The notes: generated from the sequence alone by a model not told the origin. 64,000 nt of DNA from CAYLJV01 sp964510375 (GCA_964510375.1 CAZEBR010000002.1:22007-86006); one strand, 5' to 3'; positions 53,548-62,046 are shown, counted from the first letter of the stretch. Numbers and translations are program-made.

Positions 53548-53694
53548 GTTCTCGCCTCAAGTAACCTGTATCGGAGACGTCAAAATTAAAATTTTCGAGG
53601 CCGTAAATTTTTCAATCCGGATTATAGTGAAAATCATGATGTAAAGAGCCTTCCCGAATTTTTTACCGTTCAGACGGGAATTATTGATACGGTG

Positions 53695-54687
53695 ATGAGC
53701 TTGAGAGCGGTAAGGTATCACGAACACGGCGGGCCCGAAGTCTTGAGGGTGGAGGAGGTCGAGAGACCGGAGCCCGGGGAGGACGAAGTTCTGGTCGAAG
53801 TACGAGCGGCGGGCGTGAACCCCGTGGACACCTATTTTCGCGAGGGTACCTACGAGTCAGCGGGCTTGCCCATGATTCCGGGATCGGATTTTTCCGGGAA
53901 GGTCGTGGGCACCGGCGAAAGAGTCGAGAATTTCGAACGGGGGGACAGGGTATTCGGCACGGGACTCGGCAAGGACCGCCAAGGCACCTACGCGGAATAC
54001 GTCGCGGCGCCCGCGGACCGGATGTCATCGCTTTCAGAAGACGTTTCCTTCGAGAAGGGCGCAGCGATAGCACTCGTCGGAGTGACGGCTTGGAGGGCCC
54101 TGATCGATTATGGCGAGCTGAATCTCAAGAAAACCTGCCTGATACACGGCGGCAGCGGTGGTATCGGTCATGCGGCCGTCCAGCTGGCCTCCACGACTGG
54201 AGCGGAAGTTATAGCGACGGCAGGGAGCGAGGATCACAGGGAGAAAGTCAGAGAATTCGGAGCGGATCACGTCTTAGACTATGGAAGAGAGGACCTGAAA
54301 GAGGCAGTAAGAGCTCGTTCGGAGGACGGGATCGACGTGGTACTGGACCATATGCTGGACAAGTATCTCCAGTTAGATCTCGACGTCGTCGGCCTCGACG
54401 GGACGATCGTGGGAATAGGCGAAAGCGACGGGGAGGTAATCGTGAACAACACCACGGTTGCCAGGGGAAAGGAGGTCACCTTACAACTGATGAGCATGTT
54501 CAACACCCCGGACATGAAACGAATTCTTGAGAAGCTTGCACGCCTCTTGAAAAAGGGAAAAATAGAACCGGAAGTGTGGAGAACCTTTCCATTGGAGGAG
54601 GCGGACGAGGCACACCGCACGGTCATGGAGGAGAGCTTCGTGGGCAAAATCGTGATAGAAATCCAAAATCAAAAACAAGATCTATAG
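53695..54687 (+). CDS. NADPH:quinone oxidoreductase-like MDR protein
   Basis: 330 residues. It lacks the zinc cysteines: ALRYHEHGGPEVL-like RAVRYHEHGGPEVLRVEEV, then GVNPVDTYFREGTYES and GSDFSGKVVGTGERV are the QOR/zeta-crystallin signature. LIHGGSGGIGHAAVQLAST binds NADPH. The start used is the ATG just after a GTG. Divergent from the alcohol dehydrogenase over about 150 bases. Confidence 0.88.
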   Translation: MSLRAVRYHEHGGPEVLRVEEVERPEPGEDEVLVEVRAAGVNPVDTYFREGTYESAGLPMIPGSDFSGKVVGTGERVENFERGDRVFGTGLGKDRQGTYAEYVAAPADRMSSLSEDVSFEKGAAIALVGVTAWRALIDYGELNLKKTCLIHGGSGGIGHAAVQLASTTGAEVIATAGSEDHREKVREFGADHVLDYGREDLKEAVRARSEDGIDVVLDHMLDKYLQLDLDVVGLDGTIVGIGESDGEVIVNNTTVARGKEVTLQLMSMFNTPDMKRILEKLARLLKKGKIEPEVWRTFPLEEADEAHRTVMEESFVGKIVIEIQNQKQDL

Positions 54688-54742
54688 CCCGACGATTTCT
54701 TTTCCAGGACTGGGTGCTTCATTGCCCGAGAGTAGAACCCTT

Positions 54743-56893
54743 TTATTCAACATTTGAACGGGAACTCTTAAGTGAAACCTCGAATTTGGCACCGCCGAGC
54801 TCCGAATCCTTTACCTCGATACTGCCGCCGTACTCCTCGGCAATTTTCTTTGCCATAAAAGCACCTAGGCCCGATTTTGAATATTGACCTCTCCCGTAAC
54901 CCCTCTCGAAGACTTTATCCTTATCCTCGTCCGCTATACCGGACCCGTCGTCCTCCACAGTGACAACGCACTTTCCCTCCCCCTCCTCCGAAGATATTCT
55001 AATAATGTCGCATCCCGAGTGTCTTATCGCATTTTCCACCAAGTTCGAGAATAGCTCCTTCAGAAGTGAACCGGCGAACACCCTGCAACTCCTCTCCGTC
55101 CATTCAGCGTTTATGCCCCTCTCGGAAAGTTCGCTCTCGTACTCATCCAGCACATCATCGATCACGGAGCTAAGTTCGATCTCACCGACGTCTATCTCGC
55201 CTGATATATCACTGAGTTTCTTCACCTTTTCTATTATCCCCCCGGCTTCGTCGACGGCCCTCGCAGTCTTTTCCACATATTCTCCGGCCTCCTCCGGAAG
55301 TTCCATGTCACTGAGTAGGTCCAAGTACTTCTCCGCGACCTGTGTCTTATTTTTCACATCGTGTCTGAGGAGGGAATGCAAGAACTCCTCACGATTTTCG
55401 AGCTCCTTCCTCCTCGTAACATCGCGCTGGAACCCAAAGAAGTGCGTGACCTCACCCCGGTCGTTCGCAATTGGGGTTATATGCATTGAGTTCCAGAAGG
55501 GAGTACCGTCCTTTCGATAGTTGAGTATCTCCACAGAAATCGGCCGCTCCTCGCTCACGGCCCTACTAACCTTCTCCACGGTCTGGGGGTCCGTGTCCTC
55601 GCCCTGAAGGAACTTCGGGTTGCGGCCCAAGACCTCCTCTTCTGAATACCCTGTTATTTTCTCAAAGCCGTCATTTACATATATAAGCGGATTCCCCGGT
55701 TCAGTCGCGTCCGTGATGCTTATCCCGATGTGAGCCCGATCCATCGCCCTGGTCTTAAGTCTCAACTCCCTTCTCCTGTCTTTCCTTTCCGTGATATCGC
55801 GGTATTGCCAGAGATGGCCTATGTACCGGTCGTCCGAGCGAACGGGTACGTAATCGCGCAGGAAAGTTCTCCCGTCTGCTAGTTCCAGCTCCTCTCCCTT
55901 GATCGGCTCCCGATTTTTTATCGCATTCTCTATGCCCGCCACGAAATCCTCAGGGTCCGAAAACAGATTCTTTGCACGCGTCAGGGCATCCGTACAACTG
56001 GTCCCGATAACGGAGTCGGGACCGGGTAAGCCGAAAAGGTCGCAAAACTTCTGGTTAACGTACAAAATCTCCCTGTCCTCGTCCTCGAAAAGGATGCCGA
56101 TCTCTTGGTTTTCCATTAGGGTCTTCAGTCTCGAGAGGGTCTTCTTGGACTCGGTAATGTCTAGGAGGGTACCCTGAACTGCGGGTTCCCCCTGAAATGT
56201 CGATGGAACCGAGTGGACCTCGACTTCGATTTTGTCGCCGTCCTTGGTCAGGGCCTTAAAGGTATAGCGGGTCGGCTCCCCCTCCCCTTCTTGTCGCTCC
56301 TCTACGCCCTCTCTGACAATTTTCCTGTCCTCCGGAGCGACGAGGTCCAAGTATTTCTTTCCGATGATCTCTTCCCTGTCGTACCCCATGATATTGCAAA
56401 ACTCGGGATTGGCATATCTAAACCTGTCGTCCTGAATGACGTAGATACCCACGAGGGACATCTCCGCCAAGTCCTTGTACTTCTTTTGGCTACTCCTGAA
56501 CTCCTCTCTCGTGTGCCAGTACTCGACTTCCTGAACGATGGCCTGGGCAAGGACCCCGTACTGGGTCTTCGGGTCCCCACCTTTCTGCAGGTAGCGGTCC
56601 GCCCCGAGGTTCAGGGCCTCCATAGCCACCTCCTCACGGCCTTTGCCCGTGAATATTATGAATGGAATACTACTCCCCCTCCCCCGTCTTACCTCCTCCA
56701 GAAACTCGAGGCCGTCCATCTCGGGCATCTGATAGTCGGAAACCACGGCATCGTATTCGTTTTCGTCGAGCATTTTCAGGCCTTCCTTGGCGGACCCGAC
56801 CGAATCGACCTCCAGCCTCTCGTCCATCCTCTGAAGAAAAATCTCTGCCTGTTCGAGAAGGGGAGATTCATCGTCGACGAAGAGGACCTTCAT
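54743..56893 (-). CDS. Hybrid sensor histidine kinase (REC-PAS-PAS-PAS-HisKA/HATPase)
   Basis: 716 residues. N-terminal REC (VLFVDDESPLLEQAE, AVVSDYQMPEMDG with the Asp, FTGKGREEV), then three PAS domains: one around FRYANPEFCNIMGYDREEII, one at ILYVNQKFCDLFGLPGPD, and one at PLIYVNDGFEKITGYSEEEV with a PAC region. The H box is LRHDVKNKTQVAEKYLDLL (His within RHDVKN), followed by HATPase motifs NAIRHSG, DDGSGI and GLGAFMAKKIAEEYGG. An N-terminal REC with cytoplasmic PAS sensing suggests a soluble redox or light/oxygen sensor. No output regulator is adjacent. Confidence 0.9.
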   Translation of the reverse strand: MKVLFVDDESPLLEQAEIFLQRMDERLEVDSVGSAKEGLKMLDENEYDAVVSDYQMPEMDGLEFLEEVRRGRGSSIPFIIFTGKGREEVAMEALNLGADRYLQKGGDPKTQYGVLAQAIVQEVEYWHTREEFRSSQKKYKDLAEMSLVGIYVIQDDRFRYANPEFCNIMGYDREEIIGKKYLDLVAPEDRKIVREGVEERQEGEGEPTRYTFKALTKDGDKIEVEVHSVPSTFQGEPAVQGTLLDITESKKTLSRLKTLMENQEIGILFEDEDREILYVNQKFCDLFGLPGPDSVIGTSCTDALTRAKNLFSDPEDFVAGIENAIKNREPIKGEELELADGRTFLRDYVPVRSDDRYIGHLWQYRDITERKDRRRELRLKTRAMDRAHIGISITDATEPGNPLIYVNDGFEKITGYSEEEVLGRNPKFLQGEDTDPQTVEKVSRAVSEERPISVEILNYRKDGTPFWNSMHITPIANDRGEVTHFFGFQRDVTRRKELENREEFLHSLLRHDVKNKTQVAEKYLDLLSDMELPEEAGEYVEKTARAVDEAGGIIEKVKKLSDISGEIDVGEIELSSVIDDVLDEYESELSERGINAEWTERSCRVFAGSLLKELFSNLVENAIRHSGCDIIRISSEEGEGKCVVTVEDDGSGIADEDKDKVFERGYGRGQYSKSGLGAFMAKKIAEEYGGSIEVKDSELGGAKFEVSLKSSRSNVE

Positions 56894-57132
56894 TCCGACA
56901 TTCACCCCTTTTTAGGGAATAGATATTGTAAATATATATTAAAAATCACTATTTAGACTTAGAGTCCATTAAAAGTATATTAAAAGCATCCCTTATATTT
57001 ATAACGAAAAAAGTCTGCGAATTTTTCGCCGACCTACATTCACTTATGGATATTTATCTTTGATTTACGGCGGTCGGTACTTCGAGGAAAGGATAAAATT
57101 AAGTGGCTTCACGCTATAATTTGGGTGATACC

Positions 57133-58095
57133 ATGGTCAAGCTAATGCGGCTTCACGAGTTCGCCGTGAAAGAAGGCAAAAAGGAAGACCCAAGAGAAAA
57201 ATCGAGGATAGAGGATCTGCTCGAGAAGAGAAAGGAAAAGTACGAAGACTTGGAGGGAGCCAGAAAGGAGATGTACGACGAGGACAGACTGGATAATCCG
57301 TTCGACGACACCAAGGTGGTCTACGGCGGCGGCGCGGACGTGAGCAGGCTTGCAGTCGGAATCGACATGGAGGTCCAAGAACTCGTCCTGATCGACAGGC
57401 TGAACGAGAAGGGCGAGAATATTGACGGCGTCATAACGCACCACCCGACCGGCAGAGCCCTCGCCAGGCTTCACGAGGTCATAAATTTGCAGGTGGACGT
57501 CCTTTCGGAGTGCGGGATACCGGTCTCGCAGGCGGAAGGCATGGTGAAGTCGAGGTCCGACGAGGTAAAGAAAAGCATCCACCCGGGAAACCACCCGCGA
57601 ACACCGAAGACCGCCGAGATGCTCGACATGCCCCTCATGACGATGCACACCGCGGCGGATAACCACGCCTACTCCTTCATGAAGGACTACCTCGAGGAGG
57701 AGGAACCAAATACACTCGGGGACCTGATCGACACGATCCTCAAACTGCCCGAGTACGAGTGGTCGCTGAAATACGGGATGGAACCGCAGGTCCACGCGGG
57801 GGACGAAAAGAACAGGGCCGGCAAAATCGGCGTTTTGGGATTCACCGGCGGGACCGACCTCGGCGAGGACATCGTCGAAAAGATGGTCAACTCCGGGATA
57901 GACACTCTCGTTTCGATGCACGCGCCGCAGAAACAGATCGAGAAGGCCGAGGAAAAGAACATCAACATTGTCACCGCAGGGCACATGCCCTCCGATTCGC
58001 TGGGCATTAACTTGCTTCTGGACAAGGCTCAGGAAAAGTTCGATCTGGAGTTCCTAGCCATGTCCGGCTTCAAGCGGGTCGAGAGGAACGAATGA
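57133..58095 (+). CDS. NIF3-like protein (GTP cyclohydrolase 1 type 2 homolog)
   Basis: About 320 residues. VDGVITHHPT-like segment (DGVITHHPTGRALARLHEV), MPLMTMHTAADNHAYSF and VLGFTGGTDLGEDIVEKMV, ending SGIDTLVSMHAPQ and IVTAGHMPSDSLGIN, fit the NIF3 family with its conserved His-rich metal site. The family is widespread and its function is not settled. The ATG at 57133 is preferred because a TATA-like element at about 57085-57095 precedes it by some 40 bases and the first 10 codons of the longer frame add nothing. Confidence 0.75.
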   Translation: MVKLMRLHEFAVKEGKKEDPREKSRIEDLLEKRKEKYEDLEGARKEMYDEDRLDNPFDDTKVVYGGGADVSRLAVGIDMEVQELVLIDRLNEKGENIDGVITHHPTGRALARLHEVINLQVDVLSECGIPVSQAEGMVKSRSDEVKKSIHPGNHPRTPKTAEMLDMPLMTMHTAADNHAYSFMKDYLEEEEPNTLGDLIDTILKLPEYEWSLKYGMEPQVHAGDEKNRAGKIGVLGFTGGTDLGEDIVEKMVNSGIDTLVSMHAPQKQIEKAEEKNINIVTAGHMPSDSLGINLLLDKAQEKFDLEFLAMSGFKRVERNE

Positions 58096-58239
58096 CGGAG
58101 ATCGGCGATTTCGGAGGCTCGAATTCGAAATTTAGATTAGACTCGGCACGATGGATGGAGAGGTTCAGCTCAAGCGGATGTCTCGTCGGGAAAGCGTTTT
58201 TTCCTCTAAACCGGCAGTAAATGATGGGAGGTGGATCGG

Positions 58240-58833
58240 ATGAAATTCAAAGACGGTACCCTGGAGATTCAAAAGGAACTTTCCGAGCTCGACGAGCTTG
58301 TTTTGGACTTTGTCCAGAGTCTGGAGGACATGAACTTAAACTACGTGATAGTGAGCGGATACGTGGCGGTCCTCACCGGCAGGTCGAGGGGAACTGAAGA
58401 CATCGACATTATTATCGAAAAAATGAACCGAGAGGAGATAGAGGATTTCGCCGGAAAGCTTCTCGATTCCGGGTACTGGTGCCTGAATGCCGATACATCT
58501 GAGATTTGCGACATGCTCGCCGAGGGGATAGCCCCGAGATTCGCCGAGGAGGGTAAAGCGATTCCCAATTTCGAGATAAACTTTCCGACTGACGAGTTCG
58601 AGAAGACCGCTTTAAAGGAGAGAATGATCGTCAAGATCGATTCTAGCGAGATTAAAATTAGTCCGCTGGAGCTTCAGATAGCCTACAAGCTTTATTTAGG
58701 ATCCGAAAAAGATTGGGAGGACGCGTTACATCTCCACCGTCTCTTCAAAGAAAACCTGGACGAAAACAAGCTTGTGGATTTCTCAAAAAAGCTGAGAGTG
58801 GAGGAGGATCTGGATGAGCTTAGAGGAGCTTGA
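58240..58833 (+). CDS. Nucleotidyltransferase of the DUF6036/AbiEii-like group
   Basis: 197 residues. YVIVSGYVAVLTGRSRGTED then IDIIIEKMNREEIEDFA gives a GG/S...DxD-like NTase core in a form common to archaeal DUF6036 proteins. The middle part is acidic. GGGAGGTG lies 7 bases before the ATG. The last 20 bases overlap the next small gene, a typical toxin-antitoxin-like arrangement. Role as a toxin or antitoxin is inferred from such arrangements. Confidence 0.7.
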   Translation: MKFKDGTLEIQKELSELDELVLDFVQSLEDMNLNYVIVSGYVAVLTGRSRGTEDIDIIIEKMNREEIEDFAGKLLDSGYWCLNADTSEICDMLAEGIAPRFAEEGKAIPNFEINFPTDEFEKTALKERMIVKIDSSEIKISPLELQIAYKLYLGSEKDWEDALHLHRLFKENLDENKLVDFSKKLRVEEDLDELRGA

Positions 58834-58984
58834 AGAAAAGAAAGAGAGGAATAAAAAACAGAGGCGAGAGTTCGTCAAGGACTGGGCGGACTACGTCAGG
58901 ACGCACGACGACGAAGTGTGGTCGAAACAGCAAAACATTATAATTAACTCTCAGATTCCGAGGGAGAAGTCTGAAGAAAGATAA
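58814..58984 (+). CDS. Small partner protein of the nucleotidyltransferase (56 aa)
   Basis: A 56-residue, charged helical protein: SLEELEEKKERNKKQRREFV, then KDWADYVRTHDDEVWSKQQN and IIINSQIPREKSEER. Short proteins with a WA-x-YVR...DEVWSKQQN-type motif are, as I recall, commonly found beside archaeal NTase genes of this group. Overlapping start within the NTase end suggests co-translation. Function unproven. Confidence 0.65.
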   Translation: MSLEELEEKKERNKKQRREFVKDWADYVRTHDDEVWSKQQNIIINSQIPREKSEER

Positions 58985-59088
58985 TCTCGCCTATTTCTCT
59001 TTTCTAGGATTATATCCCCACGAAAGCAGTACGACCGTTTTTCCCTCATAAGGAAGCGTGCCACAACGGTCTAAAGAGAGAGAGTTAA

Positions 59089-59463
59089 ATGACCGAAATC
59101 GGAGAAATCGAGCGGAAGGGATTGGGGGGAACTTGGCTGACTCTCCCCGAATCGGCGCTCGAAGAGTCCAACCTGGAGGTCGGTGACTGGGTCCTCCTCG
59201 AAAGCGGGGACGGACGAATCACCCTAGAAAAAGTCGAGACCGAGGAAATCACGATAGATATCGACACGTATCTCTACGAACTGGCCCTCTCCGTCAGGGA
59301 CCGGGAAGGGTACTACACGCTCGAAGAAGCCCTCTCGAACGTGGTCCTTGACGGTCTGGCGAACCTGCTCGAGGAGAATGGGGAGGAAAACGCCGAGAGG
59401 TACAGGGGTTCCTGGATCCTGCAAACCCACAAAACGCTGGAAGATGTTCCGGAGGAGAAATGA
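59089..59463 (+). CDS. Protein with an AbrB-like N-terminal swapped-hairpin (124 aa)
   Basis: GEIERKGLGGTWLTLPESAL, then EESNLEVGDWVLLESGDGRI looks like a single SpoVT/AbrB-type DNA-binding domain. The C-terminal 70 residues are acidic and helical with DREGYYTLEEALSNVVLD. It resembles an antitoxin, but no toxin follows directly; the AbrB-VapC pair begins 89 bases later. Confidence 0.6.
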   Translation: MTEIGEIERKGLGGTWLTLPESALEESNLEVGDWVLLESGDGRITLEKVETEEITIDIDTYLYELALSVRDREGYYTLEEALSNVVLDGLANLLEENGEENAERYRGSWILQTHKTLEDVPEEK

Positions 59464-59516
59464 TCTAGGGGATAAAACACTGTTTGAGAATCACCGAGTA
59501 AGTTCAAAATGTATAA

Positions 59517-59541
59517 GTAATACGATAAAGATAAGTATTAC
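59517..59541. promoter_or_regulatory. Inverted repeat operator over the vapBC promoter
   Basis: GTAATAC (59517-59523) and GTATTAC (59535-59541) are exact reverse complements 11 bases apart. A third half-site, GTATTAC, lies at 59571-59577 inside the antitoxin gene. A TATA-like element (TGTATAAG, 59510-59517) abuts the first half-site. This fits negative autoregulation by the AbrB-type antitoxin. Confidence 0.6.
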
Positions 59542-59551
59542 CGTAGAAAAA

Positions 59552-59806
59552 ATGAATGGAAAAATAGTAAGTATTACCAAGAAGGGGCAGGCTACCATCC
59601 CGGCGGAGTTCAGGAAAAAGTACGGTCTCGAAAGAAAAGCACTGGTGATCGACACCGGCGAAGGATTAATGGTAAGACCTTTGCCCGACCCGGAAGAGGA
59701 GATGGGATCACTCAAAGAAATCCTTGCGGAGGACTCCGGAGATTTACTCGAGAAAAGTAGAGATCTTGACTCGGAAAGAGAGAAAAAACTGGAGGAAATG
59801 GCTTGA
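59552..59806 (+). CDS. vapB: AbrB/VapB-type antitoxin
   Basis: 84 residues. NGKIVSITKKGQATIPAEFR, then KKYGLERKALVIDTGEGLMV is the swapped-hairpin AbrB domain; the acidic tail (GSLKEILAEDSGDLLEKSRD) is the toxin-binding part. The gene ends in a TTGA overlap with the toxin. The ATG at 59552 is fixed by the domain start and the upstream operator. Confidence 0.88.
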   Translation: MNGKIVSITKKGQATIPAEFRKKYGLERKALVIDTGEGLMVRPLPDPEEEMGSLKEILAEDSGDLLEKSRDLDSEREKKLEEMA

Positions 59807-60201
59807 AAATAGTTTTCGACACCGAATCGGTTCTCATATATTTCCTAGGTGAAGACGGGGCGGAAAAAGTGAAAGACTTTTTTGAGGACTGTACGGAAGG
59901 AAGCAAAAAAGGATATATGAGCTTGGTGAACTTCACCGAGTTTTACTATATCCTGTGCAGGAGGGACGAGAACCTCGCGGAGAAAAAGATCATGAACTTG
60001 CAGGGCTTCGGAATAGAAACGGTGGGAATCGAGGAGAATGAGATATGGAAGGAGGCCGCGAGGATAAAAGCGAAGGAAGCGATTCCGATGGGCGACAGTT
60101 ACGCGGCGGCTACGGCCGAGAAGTTAGACGCTAAACTCGTGATCGGAAAGGACGAACATTTCCAGGATCTAAATTTGGATCTGATCGAGGTAACTAGTTG
60201 A
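59803..60201 (+). CDS. vapC: VapC toxin (PIN-domain ribonuclease)
   Basis: 132 residues with the four PIN acidic residues: VFDTESVLIYFLG, MSLVNFTEFYYIL, IPMGDSYAAATAEKL and LVIGKDEHFQD. A TTG start overlaps the antitoxin stop. It likely cleaves tRNA or rRNA; intact. Confidence 0.88.
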   Translation: MKIVFDTESVLIYFLGEDGAEKVKDFFEDCTEGSKKGYMSLVNFTEFYYILCRRDENLAEKKIMNLQGFGIETVGIEENEIWKEAARIKAKEAIPMGDSYAAATAEKLDAKLVIGKDEHFQDLNLDLIEVTS

Positions 60202-60250
60202 TTACTTTTCCGCGAATAGTTGGGAGACTTAAGCCCCACCGGAATGTCCC

Positions 60251-60427
60251 CTAGCATTCTTCGATCTCACAACTGAAGATTTCCGAGATCGTTTCGAAAT
60301 CGGAATCGTTTGCCAGGGCGATGCTCGCTATTTGGATGTCGATCGTCCCCCCGTTTTTCCCTCCCGAAGGAATATCGGACGTCATCGTGGCTACTTTTTC
60401 TTCTTTTAATACCCTCAAGTACGAATT
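60251..60427 (-). pseudogene. Remnant of a VapC toxin (C-terminal part only)
   Basis: Reading the minus strand back from a TAG at 60251-60253, 58 codons stay open and encode YLRVLKEEKVATMTSDIPS, then GGTIDIQIASIALANDSDFE and TISEIFSCEIEEC. IDIQIASIALANDSDF is the third-motif helix region of PIN toxins. The frame is cut by a TAA at 60428-60430, so the N-terminal half with the first two acidic motifs is missing. A decayed vapC on the strand opposite to its neighbours. Confidence 0.6.
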
Positions 60428-60456
60428 TTATATTTATTCTGAGTACACAGATCTAT

Positions 60457-60681
60457 GTGACGACCTCAAAAGCTATCTCGATCAAAGAGGACGTTTACGA
60501 AAAGTTGAAGGCGGAAAGAAGGCCGAGCGAGAGCTTCACCGACTTGGTAGGCAGGCTCTTGGAATAAAAAGTCCCTCCTCTCAGCAAATTTTCGGGGGCG
60601 ATATCCGAAGAAACGGCGGGGCAGATCGAAAAAGGCCTGGGAGAACTAGCCGAGGCCGAGAAAAGAGAGCGCCAAGGATAG
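60457..60681 (+). pseudogene. VapB-type antitoxin (DUF217-like) broken by an in-frame stop
   Basis: A GTG begins TTSKAISIKEDVYEKLKAER, then RPSESFTDLVGRLLE, exactly the DUF217 antitoxin pattern. A TAA at 60565-60567 follows, but the same frame continues KVPPLSKFSGAISEETAGQI, EKGLGELAEAEKRERQG to a TAG at 60679. The total of 74 codons is the normal family length, so one codon became a stop. The expected downstream VapC is absent. Decayed antitoxin. Confidence 0.7.
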
Positions 60682-60782
60682 GATCAGAGAGCTATTGGAA
60701 TGAAATTACTCGCAGAGAATAATCATACCTTTAATTATGAAGCTTTAAGGGGAATTCGAACCACATTTACTTGGGAGTAACT

Positions 60783-61220
60783 ATGACGAGGTTCGTGAAG
60801 GCGTTAAAGAGTCGAAAGAGCGAAATAGAGGATTGGGATGAGTTGAGGAATACCCTTTCTAAACATAGAGTCAACCTGGCCTATCTTTTCGGATCTCATG
60901 CCAAAGGAGAAACAACCTCTCTCTCGGATATGGACATCGCCGTGATGTTTGATTCGGATGCGGACGGGCGCATGGAACCCCTGCGGTTGGATTTGATGGG
61001 CCTACTGGGGGAGGAGGCGATCGATCTGATAGACTTGAAATCGGCCCCTCCAAGACTGAAATATAACGTGATAAAGGAAGGAAGGGTCATACTCGGAGAG
61101 GACAGGTCCTCGGAGTTCGAGGTCAGAGCGATGAAGGAGTACTTCGACTTCAAGCCCATGGAAGAAATGTACTTTGAAGGGATGAAAAAAAGGATAGAGG
61201 AGGGAAAGTTTGGTAAATAA
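60783..61220 (+). CDS. mntA: Minimal nucleotidyltransferase antitoxin (MntA), second copy
   Basis: 145 residues. LAYLFGSHAKGETTSLSDMD with IAVMFDSDADGRM is the GSxAxG...SDxD core; ELRNTLSKHRVN precedes it. The C-terminus EVRAMKEYFDFKPMEEMYFEG resembles the MntA at 47207 (KPFFDRFNE-type tail). The ATG at 60783 is chosen over a TTG four codons earlier. The last 11 bases overlap the toxin gene. Confidence 0.87.
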   Translation: MTRFVKALKSRKSEIEDWDELRNTLSKHRVNLAYLFGSHAKGETTSLSDMDIAVMFDSDADGRMEPLRLDLMGLLGEEAIDLIDLKSAPPRLKYNVIKEGRVILGEDRSSEFEVRAMKEYFDFKPMEEMYFEGMKKRIEEGKFGK

Positions 61221-61623
61221 AGATAGGATAAAGGAGAAGCTTTCCAGCCTCGAAAGCCAGCTCAAAAGCTTGAGAGAGAAACAGAAAATATCTCTCAGAG
61301 AATATCAAAACGATGGAGACCTACAGGCGCTGGTAGAGAGGAGGCTCCAAAACGCCATTCAAGCTTGTATCGATATCGGAATGCACGTCGTGAGCGAAGA
61401 GGGACCCAGAAAGCCCGAGACGTACGCCGATATTTTTACAGTCTTAGAAGAGATGGACATCCTGCACGGTGAGCTTGCGAGTAAACTAAGAGAAAAGGCT
61501 GGCTTCAGAAACGTTTTAGCTCACGAGTATGCCGGCATAATAAACGAAAAAGTCTACGACCAACTCCACGCCCTCGAAACTTTCGAAGAATTTGCGGAAA
61601 TCGTGACGGAGAAATACCTTTAA
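61210..61623 (+). CDS. hepT: HEPN-domain toxin (HepT), second copy
   Basis: 137 residues, all helical, with FRNVLAHEYAG carrying the Rx4HxY motif (RNVLAHEY, about residues 98-105). TTG start inside the MntA end. Same organisation as the pair at 46.8-47.6 kb but in the other orientation; sequences are clearly related. Confidence 0.87.
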   Translation: MVNKDRIKEKLSSLESQLKSLREKQKISLREYQNDGDLQALVERRLQNAIQACIDIGMHVVSEEGPRKPETYADIFTVLEEMDILHGELASKLREKAGFRNVLAHEYAGIINEKVYDQLHALETFEEFAEIVTEKYL

Positions 61624-61627
61624 AATT

Positions 61628-61961
61628 TTGAGTCAGATAGATCTTCTCCAACTTCCAGCACCCAAAAAGACCTATCGGGAGGCAGTCCGGACAGTCAACC
61701 CCGAAGCAATCGAACATGGAACTTCCGAACTGATAAAGCCGGTACTGCTGACCGGAATCCGCATAGCGGCCCTAGCCGGGATCGGGTGGTCAATGCAGGA
61801 CGAAAAGGACTTCATCATCCAGAACACTCAACTCTCTGGATTTTCTCGGGCACGTCTACGGCAAGAACAGGAACGAGCTCCCAATCGAACTCAAACTGTG
61901 GGCGATGGGTACGGCCTTATCCACTGTATCAGTGTCGATCCTATACTTGCTCACCGGTTGA
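61628..61961 (+). pseudogene. Small two-helix membrane protein, apparently frameshifted
   Basis: In one frame the DNA encodes IKPVLLTGIRIAALAGIGWS and MQDEKDFIIQNTQ; further on another frame gives SLDFLGHVYGKNRNELPIEL and KLWAMGTALSTVSVSILYLL ending at a TGA (61959-61961). The two stretches would together form a compact two-transmembrane protein. A single frameshift near 61830 separates them. No family is recognised, so this is a tentative reading. Confidence 0.4.
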
Positions 61962-62046
61962 ACCTCGAAACAAACGCAGGAGCGTCAAAAGAAATAACTC
62001 CGGTCTCGAACTACTTTCACTCCGTCATTTAATGTTGAATTTATGG

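Noticed and set aside
59348..59551. Upstream extension of the AbrB antitoxin frame to 59348
   Set aside because: It overlaps the preceding AbrB-like gene in another frame and crosses the operator; the domain starts at ATG 59552.
60310..60456. Upstream extension of the vapB frame to 60310
   Set aside because: The antitoxin pattern starts at the GTG 60457; upstream codons overlap the vapC remnant on the other strand and show no family match.
60748..60762. GAATTCGAACC resembling a tRNA T-loop complement
   Set aside because: No stem pairing and no other tRNA arms nearby.
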